In this document: positions 23,696-32,121 of the stretch, piece after piece | Layout of the letters: each line of letters starts with the position of its first letter | How positions within the stretch are numbered: the stretch's first letter is position 1 | Assembly (NCBI RefSeq): GCF_024398035.1 | Contig: NZ_CP073748.1 | Location: 3,463,001 to 3,527,000 of the forward strand | DNA from: Kordiimonas sp. SCSIO 12603 | GTDB taxonomy: Bacteria; Pseudomonadota; Alphaproteobacteria; Sphingomonadales; Kordiimonadaceae | Reading direction: 5' to 3' | Length of the DNA: 64,000 nucleotides | Made by a program: the position numbers and the translations under genes | Notes under the pieces: generated by a model | Database searches by the model: none | What the model was told of the DNA's origin: nothing | Seen by the model: the letters and a program-made list of their open reading frames with translations, nothing else

Positions 23696-25555
23696 TCAGT
23701 CGCGCACATGGTCCTCAAGAAATTCTTGCAAATACTTCAAATACACAGACCATGCTTGCGGTGCATTCAGCACATGACCAACATCATTAAGAGCGACAAA
23801 CTCAACCTCTTTCCGTAAAGACAGAAGCCGACGCGCCATCTTTTGGCTGTGAAGAAACGGCACAACACTATCACTGGTTCCGTGCAGTAATAGCAGCGGA
23901 TCTCTTATTAAATTGGCCTTATGGAGTGGTGATTTCTGGAACAGTGCTTTCTCACTGCTATCACCAACAATAGCAGAAAGGCTAAGGTAACCAAACCGAC
24001 TTCCCCGGAAATTTTCTACATAATCATTGAGGGAGGCAATACCATTAAGGCTAATGCCGCAAGCCAGTTTATGACTATCAAACGCTAGCGCCATCATGGC
24101 GGCATATCCGCCATAAGACCCCCCCATTATACAAAGCCTATCACTAGTCGCATAACCACTTGAGATTACCCAATCAATTGCTGCGGATATATCGCGCTGC
24201 ATGGTGCCTCCCCATTCTCCATACCCTGCTTTCCTCCAGGCTTCACCATATCCTTTAGAACCTCTGAAATTCGGTTGTACCACCGTGAAGCCCATGGCAA
24301 CCAATAGAGACACTTGCGGATCAAATGCGCGCACTGCCCGGCTTTGAGGACCCCCGTGTAGATATAGAATTGCTTTCCCTTTGTCGCCGCCTTTGGGCGA
24401 GGATATCAATGTATGCATAAGCTTTCTTTTCGCTACCGGAATGAAAGCACTTTCCGTTTGAACCATCGGCAGCAAGCTATACTTATGCTCAGGTAGCAGC
24501 ACTGCTTCTTTCTTCGCTGTTTTATAAAGCACATAAGACGGGGGGCGGTGACTATAGTCCACCATAAAAAGTTTCACCCTGCCGTCCCTACTACTGGAAA
24601 GGAAAGAAACATTGTCCTCTCCAATCTTATTCGCAACAAATTGAAGTTCCTCTTTAAAGCCTTTTTGCCATACAAAAGCCTCCCGCCCTTCTGCATAGAA
24701 AACTGCCCCAAAAACAACGTCAGCGCCGGGATGTATGAGAGCAGAAGCAATATCATATCCTCGATGCCCAGCCAGCCGATCTATAAAATCACCGCTATTA
24801 ATATCCAGCCGCCAAAGAGCTTTCTTATCACTGGCATGCGCTGAAAGTGTAAGTGCTGTCGCACCACCTGTTTCAACAGAAAGAACCGCAGGCGGCGTGC
24901 CCGTAATGTAATCGTGCTTTGAGATAACCTTCCAACTACCAGCCACGTCAGGCCCTAAGAGGATATGGTTATTGCCCTGAAAACCTTCTCCAAGTTTCAC
25001 TTCCCCTTCAGGAGAAGCCCACCAGCGGATAACCGGCGCCCACGCGCTGATAATCTTCGTCGAAACACCTCTCACTGCATCCACTCGGTACACAGCTGGG
25101 TAACCCTTAACTTTTGGGTCTTCCCACTGCATTAAAATATTGGTCGGATCATCCGGAATTGCGCTCAATAACACCGGACGTAACTCATCAGGCCTTGGCC
25201 CTCCGTTTTCTATAAGCGGTTTCAAACGCTTAATATGAGCATCATAAAGAACAAGACCACTTTCTTTAAGCGACAATAAAAGACGGCCATCACCGACCCA
25301 AGCGGTCCAAAGAACTTGTGATCGTTGGTACGGAAGTTTCTCCCTATTCGAGAACCCCTTTTCCCAACGCCAAACAGAAAGCTGAGCTTCCTTCGTTTCT
25401 CGTGTATAAGCAGAAATGAAATGGCCATCTTCTGACAGCATAGGTTCCGCTATTAGCGGATTATCCGACAGTTGCTGGATAAGTGCTTCGTCAGCTACTG
25501 CATAGTGTGACGGCACAAACAAAGCTATAACCAAAATAAACAGCAAATTTCTCAT
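23696..25555 (-). CDS. Exported S9 family prolyl oligopeptidase-like peptidase
   Basis: About 619 residues from the ATG at 25555, chosen because it follows an AGGA ribosome-binding site and starts a clean signal peptide (ending AVA). The N-terminal two thirds fit a beta-propeller; the C-terminal alpha/beta hydrolase has the nucleophile elbow GGSYGG, the Asp in HGTSDSVVP and the His in NDVGHVL. S9C/acylaminoacyl-peptidase-like enzymes cut short peptides. Periplasmic location and the POT transporter nearby suggest peptide scavenging. It is monocistronic and convergent with the M56-M23 gene. Confidence 0.88.
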   Translation of the reverse strand: MRNLLFILVIALFVPSHYAVADEALIQQLSDNPLIAEPMLSEDGHFISAYTRETKEAQLSVWRWEKGFSNREKLPYQRSQVLWTAWVGDGRLLLSLKESGLVLYDAHIKRLKPLIENGGPRPDELRPVLLSAIPDDPTNILMQWEDPKVKGYPAVYRVDAVRGVSTKIISAWAPVIRWWASPEGEVKLGEGFQGNNHILLGPDVAGSWKVISKHDYITGTPPAVLSVETGGATALTLSAHASDKKALWRLDINSGDFIDRLAGHRGYDIASALIHPGADVVFGAVFYAEGREAFVWQKGFKEELQFVANKIGEDNVSFLSSSRDGRVKLFMVDYSHRPPSYVLYKTAKKEAVLLPEHKYSLLPMVQTESAFIPVAKRKLMHTLISSPKGGDKGKAILYLHGGPQSRAVRAFDPQVSLLVAMGFTVVQPNFRGSKGYGEAWRKAGYGEWGGTMQRDISAAIDWVISSGYATSDRLCIMGGSYGGYAAMMALAFDSHKLACGISLNGIASLNDYVENFRGSRFGYLSLSAIVGDSSEKALFQKSPLHKANLIRDPLLLLHGTSDSVVPFLHSQKMARRLLSLRKEVEFVALNDVGHVLNAPQAWSVYLKYLQEFLEDHVRD

Positions 25556-25714
25556 GAATATTCCTATGCAGTATTCATGCAAGTATCTGTGCAAAAGGTC
25601 AATTTCCACTTAATGCCGCTACGGCCTTCTATAACATCCCGGATAGGTATCAGATTTACTTGCCATAAAACCTAATTGCGCCAAATAATAACTCAAGGAT
25701 AACGGGACAATATC

Positions 25715-26650
25715 ATGGCAAAACATTCTTCGACGCAGTGGCAGGTAATCAAGCCATCTGATATATTAACCAAGGAAGAAAGCCACCGGATCAGGCAACG
25801 GTCTGACGCGTGGGGTTTCTGGCTGGTCTTTCACTGCTGGGCAATGATTGCCGCAGCCTGGGCACTGTATCTACTACTCCCTAATCCAGTTACATTTTTG
25901 GTAATGCTTATCGTTGTAGGCGGTCGTCAGTTAGGGCTTTCAATCCTTATGCATGAAGGCAGCCACGGCATGCTTTTTAGAACCCGGAACCTAAATGAAC
26001 GAGTTACCCAGTGGTTTACAGCCTGGCCCGTGCTGTTAAACGTGCATGGATACCGTATTCGCCATATGGCCCATCACCGTTTTACCCGCACGGAGAAAGA
26101 CCCTGAGAACTTCCTATACACTCCCTTTCCAGTGACTAAACCAAGTATGGCACGGAAATTCCTACGTGACCTTACAGGTATTGCATTTGTCCGTACCAAT
26201 GTCGGTCTGTTCCGTTATTTCTGGGGAGAAAAGGAAGGCCGCGGAAAACGCCTGTTTGATTTCTATGCAGGTCCAATTTTCATGAATGCAGTAATGTTCG
26301 CTGGCTTCTTCCTCGCAGGCATGCCTGAGCTTTATTTCTTAATGTGGCTATTACCTCTAGCCACCACATATATGCTGGTGCTTCGGATCAGAAATATAGC
26401 CGAACATTGCACCATGCCTGACCTTGAAGACCCACTTAAAAACAGCCGCACCACGCTCGCAAACATCTTTGAACGCGCAACAGTAGCTCCATACTGGGTT
26501 AACTATCATATCGAGCACCATGTGCTGCCATTTGTACCCTGCTATCGCCTCAAGGAAGTTCATAAATTGATGCTTGAAAAAGGATATGGGGAACGCATGG
26601 AGATAAAAAAGGGATATTGGGATGTGCTTAAGCTGAACGCAGCCTTATAG
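25715..26650 (+). CDS. Membrane fatty acid desaturase family protein
   Basis: 311 residues with four or more membrane helices and the three His boxes of the family: HEGSH near residue 81, HMAHH near 115 and HIEHH near 267. These bind the di-iron centre that introduces double bonds or hydroxyl groups into acyl chains or related lipids. The order and the NYHIEHHVLP end match integral-membrane acyl desaturases and carotenoid ketolase relatives. Substrate not determinable. Stands alone, about 160 bp from the divergent S9 gene. Confidence 0.87.
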   Translation: MAKHSSTQWQVIKPSDILTKEESHRIRQRSDAWGFWLVFHCWAMIAAAWALYLLLPNPVTFLVMLIVVGGRQLGLSILMHEGSHGMLFRTRNLNERVTQWFTAWPVLLNVHGYRIRHMAHHRFTRTEKDPENFLYTPFPVTKPSMARKFLRDLTGIAFVRTNVGLFRYFWGEKEGRGKRLFDFYAGPIFMNAVMFAGFFLAGMPELYFLMWLLPLATTYMLVLRIRNIAEHCTMPDLEDPLKNSRTTLANIFERATVAPYWVNYHIEHHVLPFVPCYRLKEVHKLMLEKGYGERMEIKKGYWDVLKLNAAL

Positions 26651-26733
26651 CCTTCTCACATTTTTTCTGTGACTTTTTCCCATTCTGATTTAGGTCATAA
26701 AGACAGGGGTTAATCGGAATGGGGAGGATATCC

Positions 26734-27951
26734 GTGGCTTTTTCTTGGAAAACAGGCGTTAAGGTAGCTATCGCTGGCGCAGTGCTTTATGGCGGCTATG
26801 TAGCTGTGAACTTCGGTTTGGGCTTTTATGAGCTTGCGACTTTTTACGATACGGAAAAGATCACAGAAAACTTCCGGACAAGTTCCGCCAAATTCCCTCA
26901 TTCTGTGATTAAAACCAGCACGCCATGGGAGTTCAAACGCGCTGAGCAGACTATCCCACAACAGTATGAATATGACGGGAAGACTAAGGATTTAGACGAA
27001 TTCCTCGAGCTCACAGGGACAACAGGTCTGCTTGTTGTAAAAGACGACACCATTTTGTTTGAGGAATATTATCAGGGCGAGAAAGATACTGACCGCCATA
27101 ACATGTTCTCAGTCACCAAATCTTTTGTTTCCGCACTTATTGGGATTGCGATCGAAGACGGTCTTATTGAAAGTATCGATGATCCAATCACCAAGTATGT
27201 ACCGAAACTCAAAGGTAGTGGTTATGATGGCGTGATCATCAGGGATATTCTAACGATGTCATCCGGTATTCGCTTTACAGAAGATTATGGTGATCTCTCC
27301 TCCGACGTAAACCGTATGTCTATGGCCATCGCAACCGGCGGGTCACTTGATGATTTTGCAACGAGCCTCATAAGTGAACGCGAACCCGGCACTTTCAATA
27401 ACTATGTTAGTGTAGACACCCATGTTCTCGGCATGATGCTTGTAAATGTCACTGGCAAAACCCTTACAGACTATCTTCAGGAGAAAATCTGGCAGCCAAT
27501 TGGTATGGAGCATGAAGGTATTTGGGCTATTGATGGTGAAGGCATGGAAGTGGCTATGGGCGGCATGTCTGTAAGCCTAAGGGATATGGCGCGTTTGGGG
27601 AGGCTCTATCTTCATGAAGGAAATTGGAACGGGGAACGCATTGTTCCAGCACAGTGGGTGAAAGACAGCGTAACTCCAAGCGCTCCTCACTTGATGGCTG
27701 GCTTTAACAATCCGGGATCAGATACACCTTACGGTTACGGTTTCCAGTGGTGGACACCGTCCAAACCACGAGGTGACTATATGGCCTCGGGTATTTACCA
27801 CCAGTTTATATATGTAGACCCAAGCACAAACATTATCATTGCAAAAACCAGTGCAAACAAAGGCTTCACCAACCCGGAAAACAAAATGCAGAAGGACGAA
27901 ACTATCTCTGCCTTCCAGCAAATTGCCAAGAGGCTGGCAGCCGACGAGTAA
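26734..27951 (+). CDS. Serine hydrolase, class C beta-lactamase family
   Basis: About 405 residues from the GTG at 26734, chosen because GGGGAGGA lies seven bases upstream; the in-frame ATG at 26719 has no such site. An N-terminal hydrophobic helix (about 7-30) may anchor it. Catalytic motifs of the class C / 6-aminohexanoate-dimer-hydrolase fold are visible: SVTK near residue 132 (S-x-x-K) and the YVS tyrosine near 228. Members include esterases, peptidases and beta-lactamases; a resistance role is not implied. A strong terminator follows. Confidence 0.85.
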   Translation: MAFSWKTGVKVAIAGAVLYGGYVAVNFGLGFYELATFYDTEKITENFRTSSAKFPHSVIKTSTPWEFKRAEQTIPQQYEYDGKTKDLDEFLELTGTTGLLVVKDDTILFEEYYQGEKDTDRHNMFSVTKSFVSALIGIAIEDGLIESIDDPITKYVPKLKGSGYDGVIIRDILTMSSGIRFTEDYGDLSSDVNRMSMAIATGGSLDDFATSLISEREPGTFNNYVSVDTHVLGMMLVNVTGKTLTDYLQEKIWQPIGMEHEGIWAIDGEGMEVAMGGMSVSLRDMARLGRLYLHEGNWNGERIVPAQWVKDSVTPSAPHLMAGFNNPGSDTPYGYGFQWWTPSKPRGDYMASGIYHQFIYVDPSTNIIIAKTSANKGFTNPENKMQKDETISAFQQIAKRLAADE

Positions 27952-27972
27952 TCATTCAGACATAGCACACTA

Positions 27973-27999
27973 AAAAAGCAGGCTCAGAGCCTGCTTTTT
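27973..27999 (+). terminator. Intrinsic terminator after serine hydrolase
   Basis: AAAAAGCAGGCT pairs with AGCCTGCTTTTT around a 3-nt loop, with a T-run on both strands. Confidence 0.88.
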
Positions 28000-28112
28000 A
28001 TTTTCCCAATAGGTTTGGAAAATTCCCGTTTTTAGAGTATGGTTCAAATCAAGAGTAAATCAGTAATATTTTAAACGGGGGCTTATTATCCTTTTTAGGG
28101 AGACAAAAACGT

Positions 28113-30026
28113 ATGCCGGCTCTTTTCTCCAGATTTTCTCTAGCGCCCTGGCAACTCCTCATTATCTCCATATTTCTGTTAATCTACGCTGTTTCCTATA
28201 GCCTGTTCAGACCAGAAATTATTCCACCCGCATTAGGTGAATTCGCCCTTATTGGTGTGGTACTTTGCTCGGTAAACTTCACCAGCACAAATGTCCCGTA
28301 TATGACCGTGGTCGTCCTCACTGCTCTCAATATATCAGGTGTCTTTTATCGTTACGGGCAGGATGTTTCGGTTTCCATGTTGCTCACAAACCTCCTTAGC
28401 ACCATCCCCATGTGGGCCGCAGCTTATCTCGCGCAACAATATAAACGGCTGCAAACAGACGCTCGGTCCTCAAGCAGCCGCCTTCAAGCCGTTTGGGATA
28501 CTGTCGTAGACGGCATGATCCTGATTGATAATCGAGGTATCATTAATGCGGCCAACCCAGCATCAGAGGAACTATTTGGCTATCAATCATCAGAAATGAT
28601 TGGACAGAATGTTAAAATGCTGATGCCTACTCCCTACAAAAAAGAACATGACGGTTACATTCAGTCTTATGTTGAAACATCCAAGGCCAAAATCATCGGC
28701 ATAGGCAGGGAAGTACAAGGGCAGCGAAAAGACGGTTCAATATTTCCCCTTTATCTAGCGGTAAGCGAGACAAAGTTGGGCGGTGAGCTATATTTCACCG
28801 GGATTGTACGAGACCTGACAGAACAAACCGAAGCCCAAAACAATCTGTTGGAAGCTAAGGAAGAAGCCGAACGCGCTAATAAAGCAAAAACCGAATTCTT
28901 ATCTTCCATGAGCCACGAACTGCGCACCCCCCTCAATGCTGTGCTTGGTTTTGCCCAGCTCTTACAGATGGATAACAACAACCCTCTGAATAAGCAGCAG
29001 CAAGAATCTTTGAGGCTTATTCTTAGAAGCGGTGACCATCTGCTCGCCCTTATCAACGATGTGCTGGATTTATCCAAAATTGAAAACGGCGCCATTGATA
29101 TTGTGCTAGGAGATACAAATAGCTCCGAAGTTATCGCTTCCTGCAAAGAGCTTATTGCGCCTCTTGCCGAAAAGTATGAAATTGATGTCAAAATAGATTT
29201 CACCGCCCACGAAGATTACATCATTACAGCAGACAAAATGCGACTTCGGCAGGTTTTGTTAAACCTCATCAGCAATGCTGTTAAATACAACAAACCGAAT
29301 GGTTCAGTGCGTATCCGATGCGAGGAAGCCGACACAAATCTAAGGATACTTGTGGAAGATACAGGCATTGGTATACCTGCTGACAAATCAGATACTATCT
29401 TCACACCATTTGCCAGGTTAGGACATGAAAACACTATTGTTGAAGGAACTGGTATTGGTCTTTCTATTTCACAGACCTTAATCCAAATGATGAATGGTTC
29501 CATCGACTTTAAAAGCTCACCTGCTGGCACAAGTTTCTGGATCGAAATCCCCTTCAGTGAGACGCAATCAAGCTACAAATATACGTATGATGAAAAACAG
29601 CATAATCGCCCAATTTCCAGAAATACGCGGGCAAAATTACTGTACATCGAAGACAATCCTTCCAATATCCTGCTTCTGGAACATTTACTTAAGAATGTCG
29701 ATAGCGTCGAAATGGAAAGTTGCCCTACAGCAGAACTCGGTATCGAGCTAGCAAAAAGAAAGGGGTACGATCTGATCCTGATGGACCTGAACTTGCCCGG
29801 GATGAGTGGTCTTGAAGCTTTCTCCGTTCTACAAAAAGACCCTCGCACCATAGACGTACCTATTGTCGCGATTACAGCGGATGTGACAACCACAACACAG
29901 GACAAAGTGCGCGAGCTGGGCTTCAGAGACTATCTTTCCAAGCCACTGGATGTTCTTGTTGCTCTTGATACTATTCAAACACACCTAAACAGTAGTATTG
30001 AAGAACGTTCACAACCACCGCACTAA
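28113..30026 (+). CDS. Hybrid histidine kinase with FixL-like heme PAS domain
   Basis: 637 residues. Membrane helices occupy about 12-110. A PAS domain at about 120-238 is very close to the FixL heme PAS: MPTPYKKEHDGYIQSY contains H179 at the place of the proximal heme His, and GIGREVQGQRKDGS keeps the Arg (R199) that governs oxygen signalling in FixL. Then come HisKA (SMSHELRTPLN, H268), HATPase (NLISNAVKYN, DTGIGIP, GTGIGL) and a receiver with D558 (LILMDLNLPGMSG) and K610. FixL kinases autophosphorylate when oxygen leaves the heme. No separate FixJ gene is adjacent. Heme binding is inferred from motif match. Confidence 0.88.
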   Translation: MPALFSRFSLAPWQLLIISIFLLIYAVSYSLFRPEIIPPALGEFALIGVVLCSVNFTSTNVPYMTVVVLTALNISGVFYRYGQDVSVSMLLTNLLSTIPMWAAAYLAQQYKRLQTDARSSSSRLQAVWDTVVDGMILIDNRGIINAANPASEELFGYQSSEMIGQNVKMLMPTPYKKEHDGYIQSYVETSKAKIIGIGREVQGQRKDGSIFPLYLAVSETKLGGELYFTGIVRDLTEQTEAQNNLLEAKEEAERANKAKTEFLSSMSHELRTPLNAVLGFAQLLQMDNNNPLNKQQQESLRLILRSGDHLLALINDVLDLSKIENGAIDIVLGDTNSSEVIASCKELIAPLAEKYEIDVKIDFTAHEDYIITADKMRLRQVLLNLISNAVKYNKPNGSVRIRCEEADTNLRILVEDTGIGIPADKSDTIFTPFARLGHENTIVEGTGIGLSISQTLIQMMNGSIDFKSSPAGTSFWIEIPFSETQSSYKYTYDEKQHNRPISRNTRAKLLYIEDNPSNILLLEHLLKNVDSVEMESCPTAELGIELAKRKGYDLILMDLNLPGMSGLEAFSVLQKDPRTIDVPIVAITADVTTTTQDKVRELGFRDYLSKPLDVLVALDTIQTHLNSSIEERSQPPH

Positions 30027-30117
30027 GGCTTCTTTACTTTATTTTGGAACTCCGCAATTACTGTCAGGAAGTTGCGGCCATACGCTTGCATCTTAGCCTC
30101 ACCAAAGAAAAGGAAGC

Positions 30118-30993
30118 ATGATGCAAACAGAAACACAAAAACGGCTTGAACGAGTAATCGATCATATAGACGCTCATTTGGATACATCGCTATCCGTTAC
30201 CCAATTGAGCCAGATAGCCTGTTTTTCAATGTATCATTTTCACCGTGCTTTTGCTGAACATGCCAACGTAAATATCGGCAACTATGTTCAACTTCTAAAG
30301 CTTAAACGAGCTTCCTACCAGTTAGCTTTCCGTAAAGAACTCCAAATAACAGAAATCGCTTTTGATGCGGGCTATGAAAATTCTGAATCCTTTTCACGGG
30401 CTTTCAAGAAAGTATTTCAACAGTCTCCTTCTCTTTTTCGGAAAACACCTGACTGGTGCTTTTGGTACGAACAACTTAAACCCATTAGCGAGGCTAGAAG
30501 TTTAATTATGTCCCAATCACCCTCAACAACCGATCTCACTTTCATTGATTTCCCTGAAACAAAAATTGCAGTGCTGGAACACAGAGGCAATCCCAATACA
30601 ATTCTCAGTTCTGTACAGACATTCATCGCATGGCGCAAAGAAGTCGGACTATCTCCACAAATTAGCGAAACCTACAACATCGTTTATGATGACCCTTTCC
30701 TAACCACACCCACCGACTTCCGGTTTGACATATGCGCATCCACCACGCATGACGTAGCAGAAAATTCATATGGGGTCGTAACCAAAACCATCCCCGCAAA
30801 CCGCTGTGCCGTGCTCAGGCATATTGGACGCGATGAAACTATCGGGGAAACTTGTTCCAATCTTTTTGAGAACCTGTTGATAGATGCTGATGAAACCCCG
30901 GGAGATTTCCCGATGTTTTTCCACAGGGTTACTCTATTCCCGGATGTGTCCGAACGCGAAATGATCACCGACATATATGTACCGCTGAAATAA
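30118..30993 (+). CDS. AraC family regulator with C-terminal GyrI-like effector domain
   Basis: 291 residues. The N-terminal 110 residues hold the two AraC HTHs (LSVTQLSQIACFSMYHFHRA and LQITEIAFDAGYENSESFSR), ending QSPSLFRK. From about 135 a GyrI-like/SOUL-type effector domain follows (FIDFPETKIAVLEHRG near 140, GPxR-like fold, ending REMITDIYVPLK). This is the Rob/BmrR-style layout: the effector domain binds lipophilic compounds and the protein then activates efflux or detoxification genes. The target is unknown. It starts about 90 bp after the hybrid kinase. Confidence 0.88.
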   Translation: MMQTETQKRLERVIDHIDAHLDTSLSVTQLSQIACFSMYHFHRAFAEHANVNIGNYVQLLKLKRASYQLAFRKELQITEIAFDAGYENSESFSRAFKKVFQQSPSLFRKTPDWCFWYEQLKPISEARSLIMSQSPSTTDLTFIDFPETKIAVLEHRGNPNTILSSVQTFIAWRKEVGLSPQISETYNIVYDDPFLTTPTDFRFDICASTTHDVAENSYGVVTKTIPANRCAVLRHIGRDETIGETCSNLFENLLIDADETPGDFPMFFHRVTLFPDVSEREMITDIYVPLK

Positions 30994-31124
30994 CCTGCCC
31001 ACGACAGCAGGAAGGCCTGTGCGAAACATTCATAGCGCAGGCCTATAAAAAACACCTTGATTCTGTAGTTGCTACAGATTTTATTATCCGTAGCGTTTCA
31101 ATTATACTGCTACCGGAGACGCAT

Positions 31125-31721
31125 ATGTTCACTGCAGAATTCATCGTATTATGGGGCCCAGTTGCCCTGATCAACATTGCCCTTATTTGGGGGTTTTCTC
31201 GTATCCTGTTCCTTTCCAGAAAAGAGAGCGTGTCCGTGCTCTCCGTCCTTTCAAAAAAGAAAACACGTTCTGAAAGCATGGCATCAATCGTCGCAATTGT
31301 GTTGGATGGCTATCTGCTCGTACGGCCGTTCATTCCGAAGCTGGATCAGCTGGTTTATAGTTTCACCCATCCATTTTCTGTATTTGGAGTTACGCTTATG
31401 GCACTCGGTATTGGCATCGCCATCTTGAGCCAAATTGATATGGGTAAGAGCTGGCGTATCGGCATTCCTGAAAATAAAGAAGATAGCCAGAACCTTATCA
31501 CAAGCGGCCTATACAATTACAGCCGCAACCCGATTTATGTGGGCATTATGATTTTCGTGATCGGCGCAGCGCTAGCTGTATCAGGGCCTATTACGATTTT
31601 CTCCATGTTAGCTACCGCTATCCTCATTGGAAAAATCATCGAAGATGAAGAGGCCTTCATGCGCCAATCATTCGGTGAAGAATATGATTGTTACTGCAAG
31701 CGTGTACGTCGCTGGCTTTAA
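31125..31721 (+). CDS. Isoprenylcysteine carboxyl methyltransferase-like membrane protein
   Basis: 198 residues with four to five membrane helices. The C-terminal catalytic region is typical of the ICMT/phospholipid methyltransferase group: SGLYNYSRNPIYVGIM near 126-141 (the R-N-P-x-Y motif that binds S-adenosylmethionine) and EDEEAFMRQSFGEEYDCYCKRVRRW at the end (split here as two motifs, EDEEAF and GEEYDCYC). Bacterial members methylate lipids or small molecules; substrate unknown. It is followed by a hairpin terminator. Confidence 0.83.
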   Translation: MFTAEFIVLWGPVALINIALIWGFSRILFLSRKESVSVLSVLSKKKTRSESMASIVAIVLDGYLLVRPFIPKLDQLVYSFTHPFSVFGVTLMALGIGIAILSQIDMGKSWRIGIPENKEDSQNLITSGLYNYSRNPIYVGIMIFVIGAALAVSGPITIFSMLATAILIGKIIEDEEAFMRQSFGEEYDCYCKRVRRWL

Positions 31722-31730
31722 GTATAAAAA

Positions 31731-31758
31731 TAGCCGGCTCTATTAAATAGGCCGGCTA
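31731..31758. terminator. Hairpin between convergent genes
   Basis: TAGCCGGC (31731-31738) pairs with GCCGGCTA (31751-31758), preceded by AAAAA, so it can end the minus-strand small lipoprotein gene and the plus-strand methyltransferase gene. Confidence 0.65.
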
Positions 31759-31781
31759 CATTTGTTTAGCTTATTGAGGGT

Positions 31782-32030
31782 CTAGCCTTCTTCAGCATCA
31801 ACCGAACGGCAACCATATGTAAGGCCGCCACCTTGTGCACGGTTATCTTCCACAAAGATTTGCATCTCTGTCGGGCAGCTGAACTCATCACGATCACCAG
31901 ATGGTAGCGTTACAGTCAGGTAATTGTTGTGATGATCATCATAGCGGCCGTTACCGCCTTCGATAGATACAGCACAAGCGCCAAGCGAAAGCGCAGCAAT
32001 AGTTACAAATGTAGCGTTAAGTAGTTTCAT
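31782..32030 (-). CDS. Small lipoprotein, function unknown
   Basis: 82 residues with a lipoprotein signal ending in LGAC (C19). The short mature part has a His/Asn/Asp patch (DDHHNNY) and two further cysteines (C52, C74) that could form a disulfide. Clear GGAGACGACCC sequence upstream of the ATG. No family recognised. It precedes no other gene on its strand apart from the terminator and is separated from the TonB receptor by about 90 bp. Confidence 0.6.
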   Translation of the reverse strand: MKLLNATFVTIAALSLGACAVSIEGGNGRYDDHHNNYLTVTLPSGDRDEFSCPTEMQIFVEDNRAQGGGLTYGCRSVDAEEG

Positions 32031-32121
32031 GGGTCGTCTCCTGTCGCATATGTTTTATTGATGCTTATGCACCTTAGTTATAAAGCGATCAGTAACCCGA
32101 TTTCCCACTTAACGCAAGTAG

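Noticed and set aside
26734-27951. Beta-lactamase resistance gene
   Set aside because: The SxxK family also includes many esterases and dimer hydrolases; sequence alone does not support beta-lactam hydrolysis.
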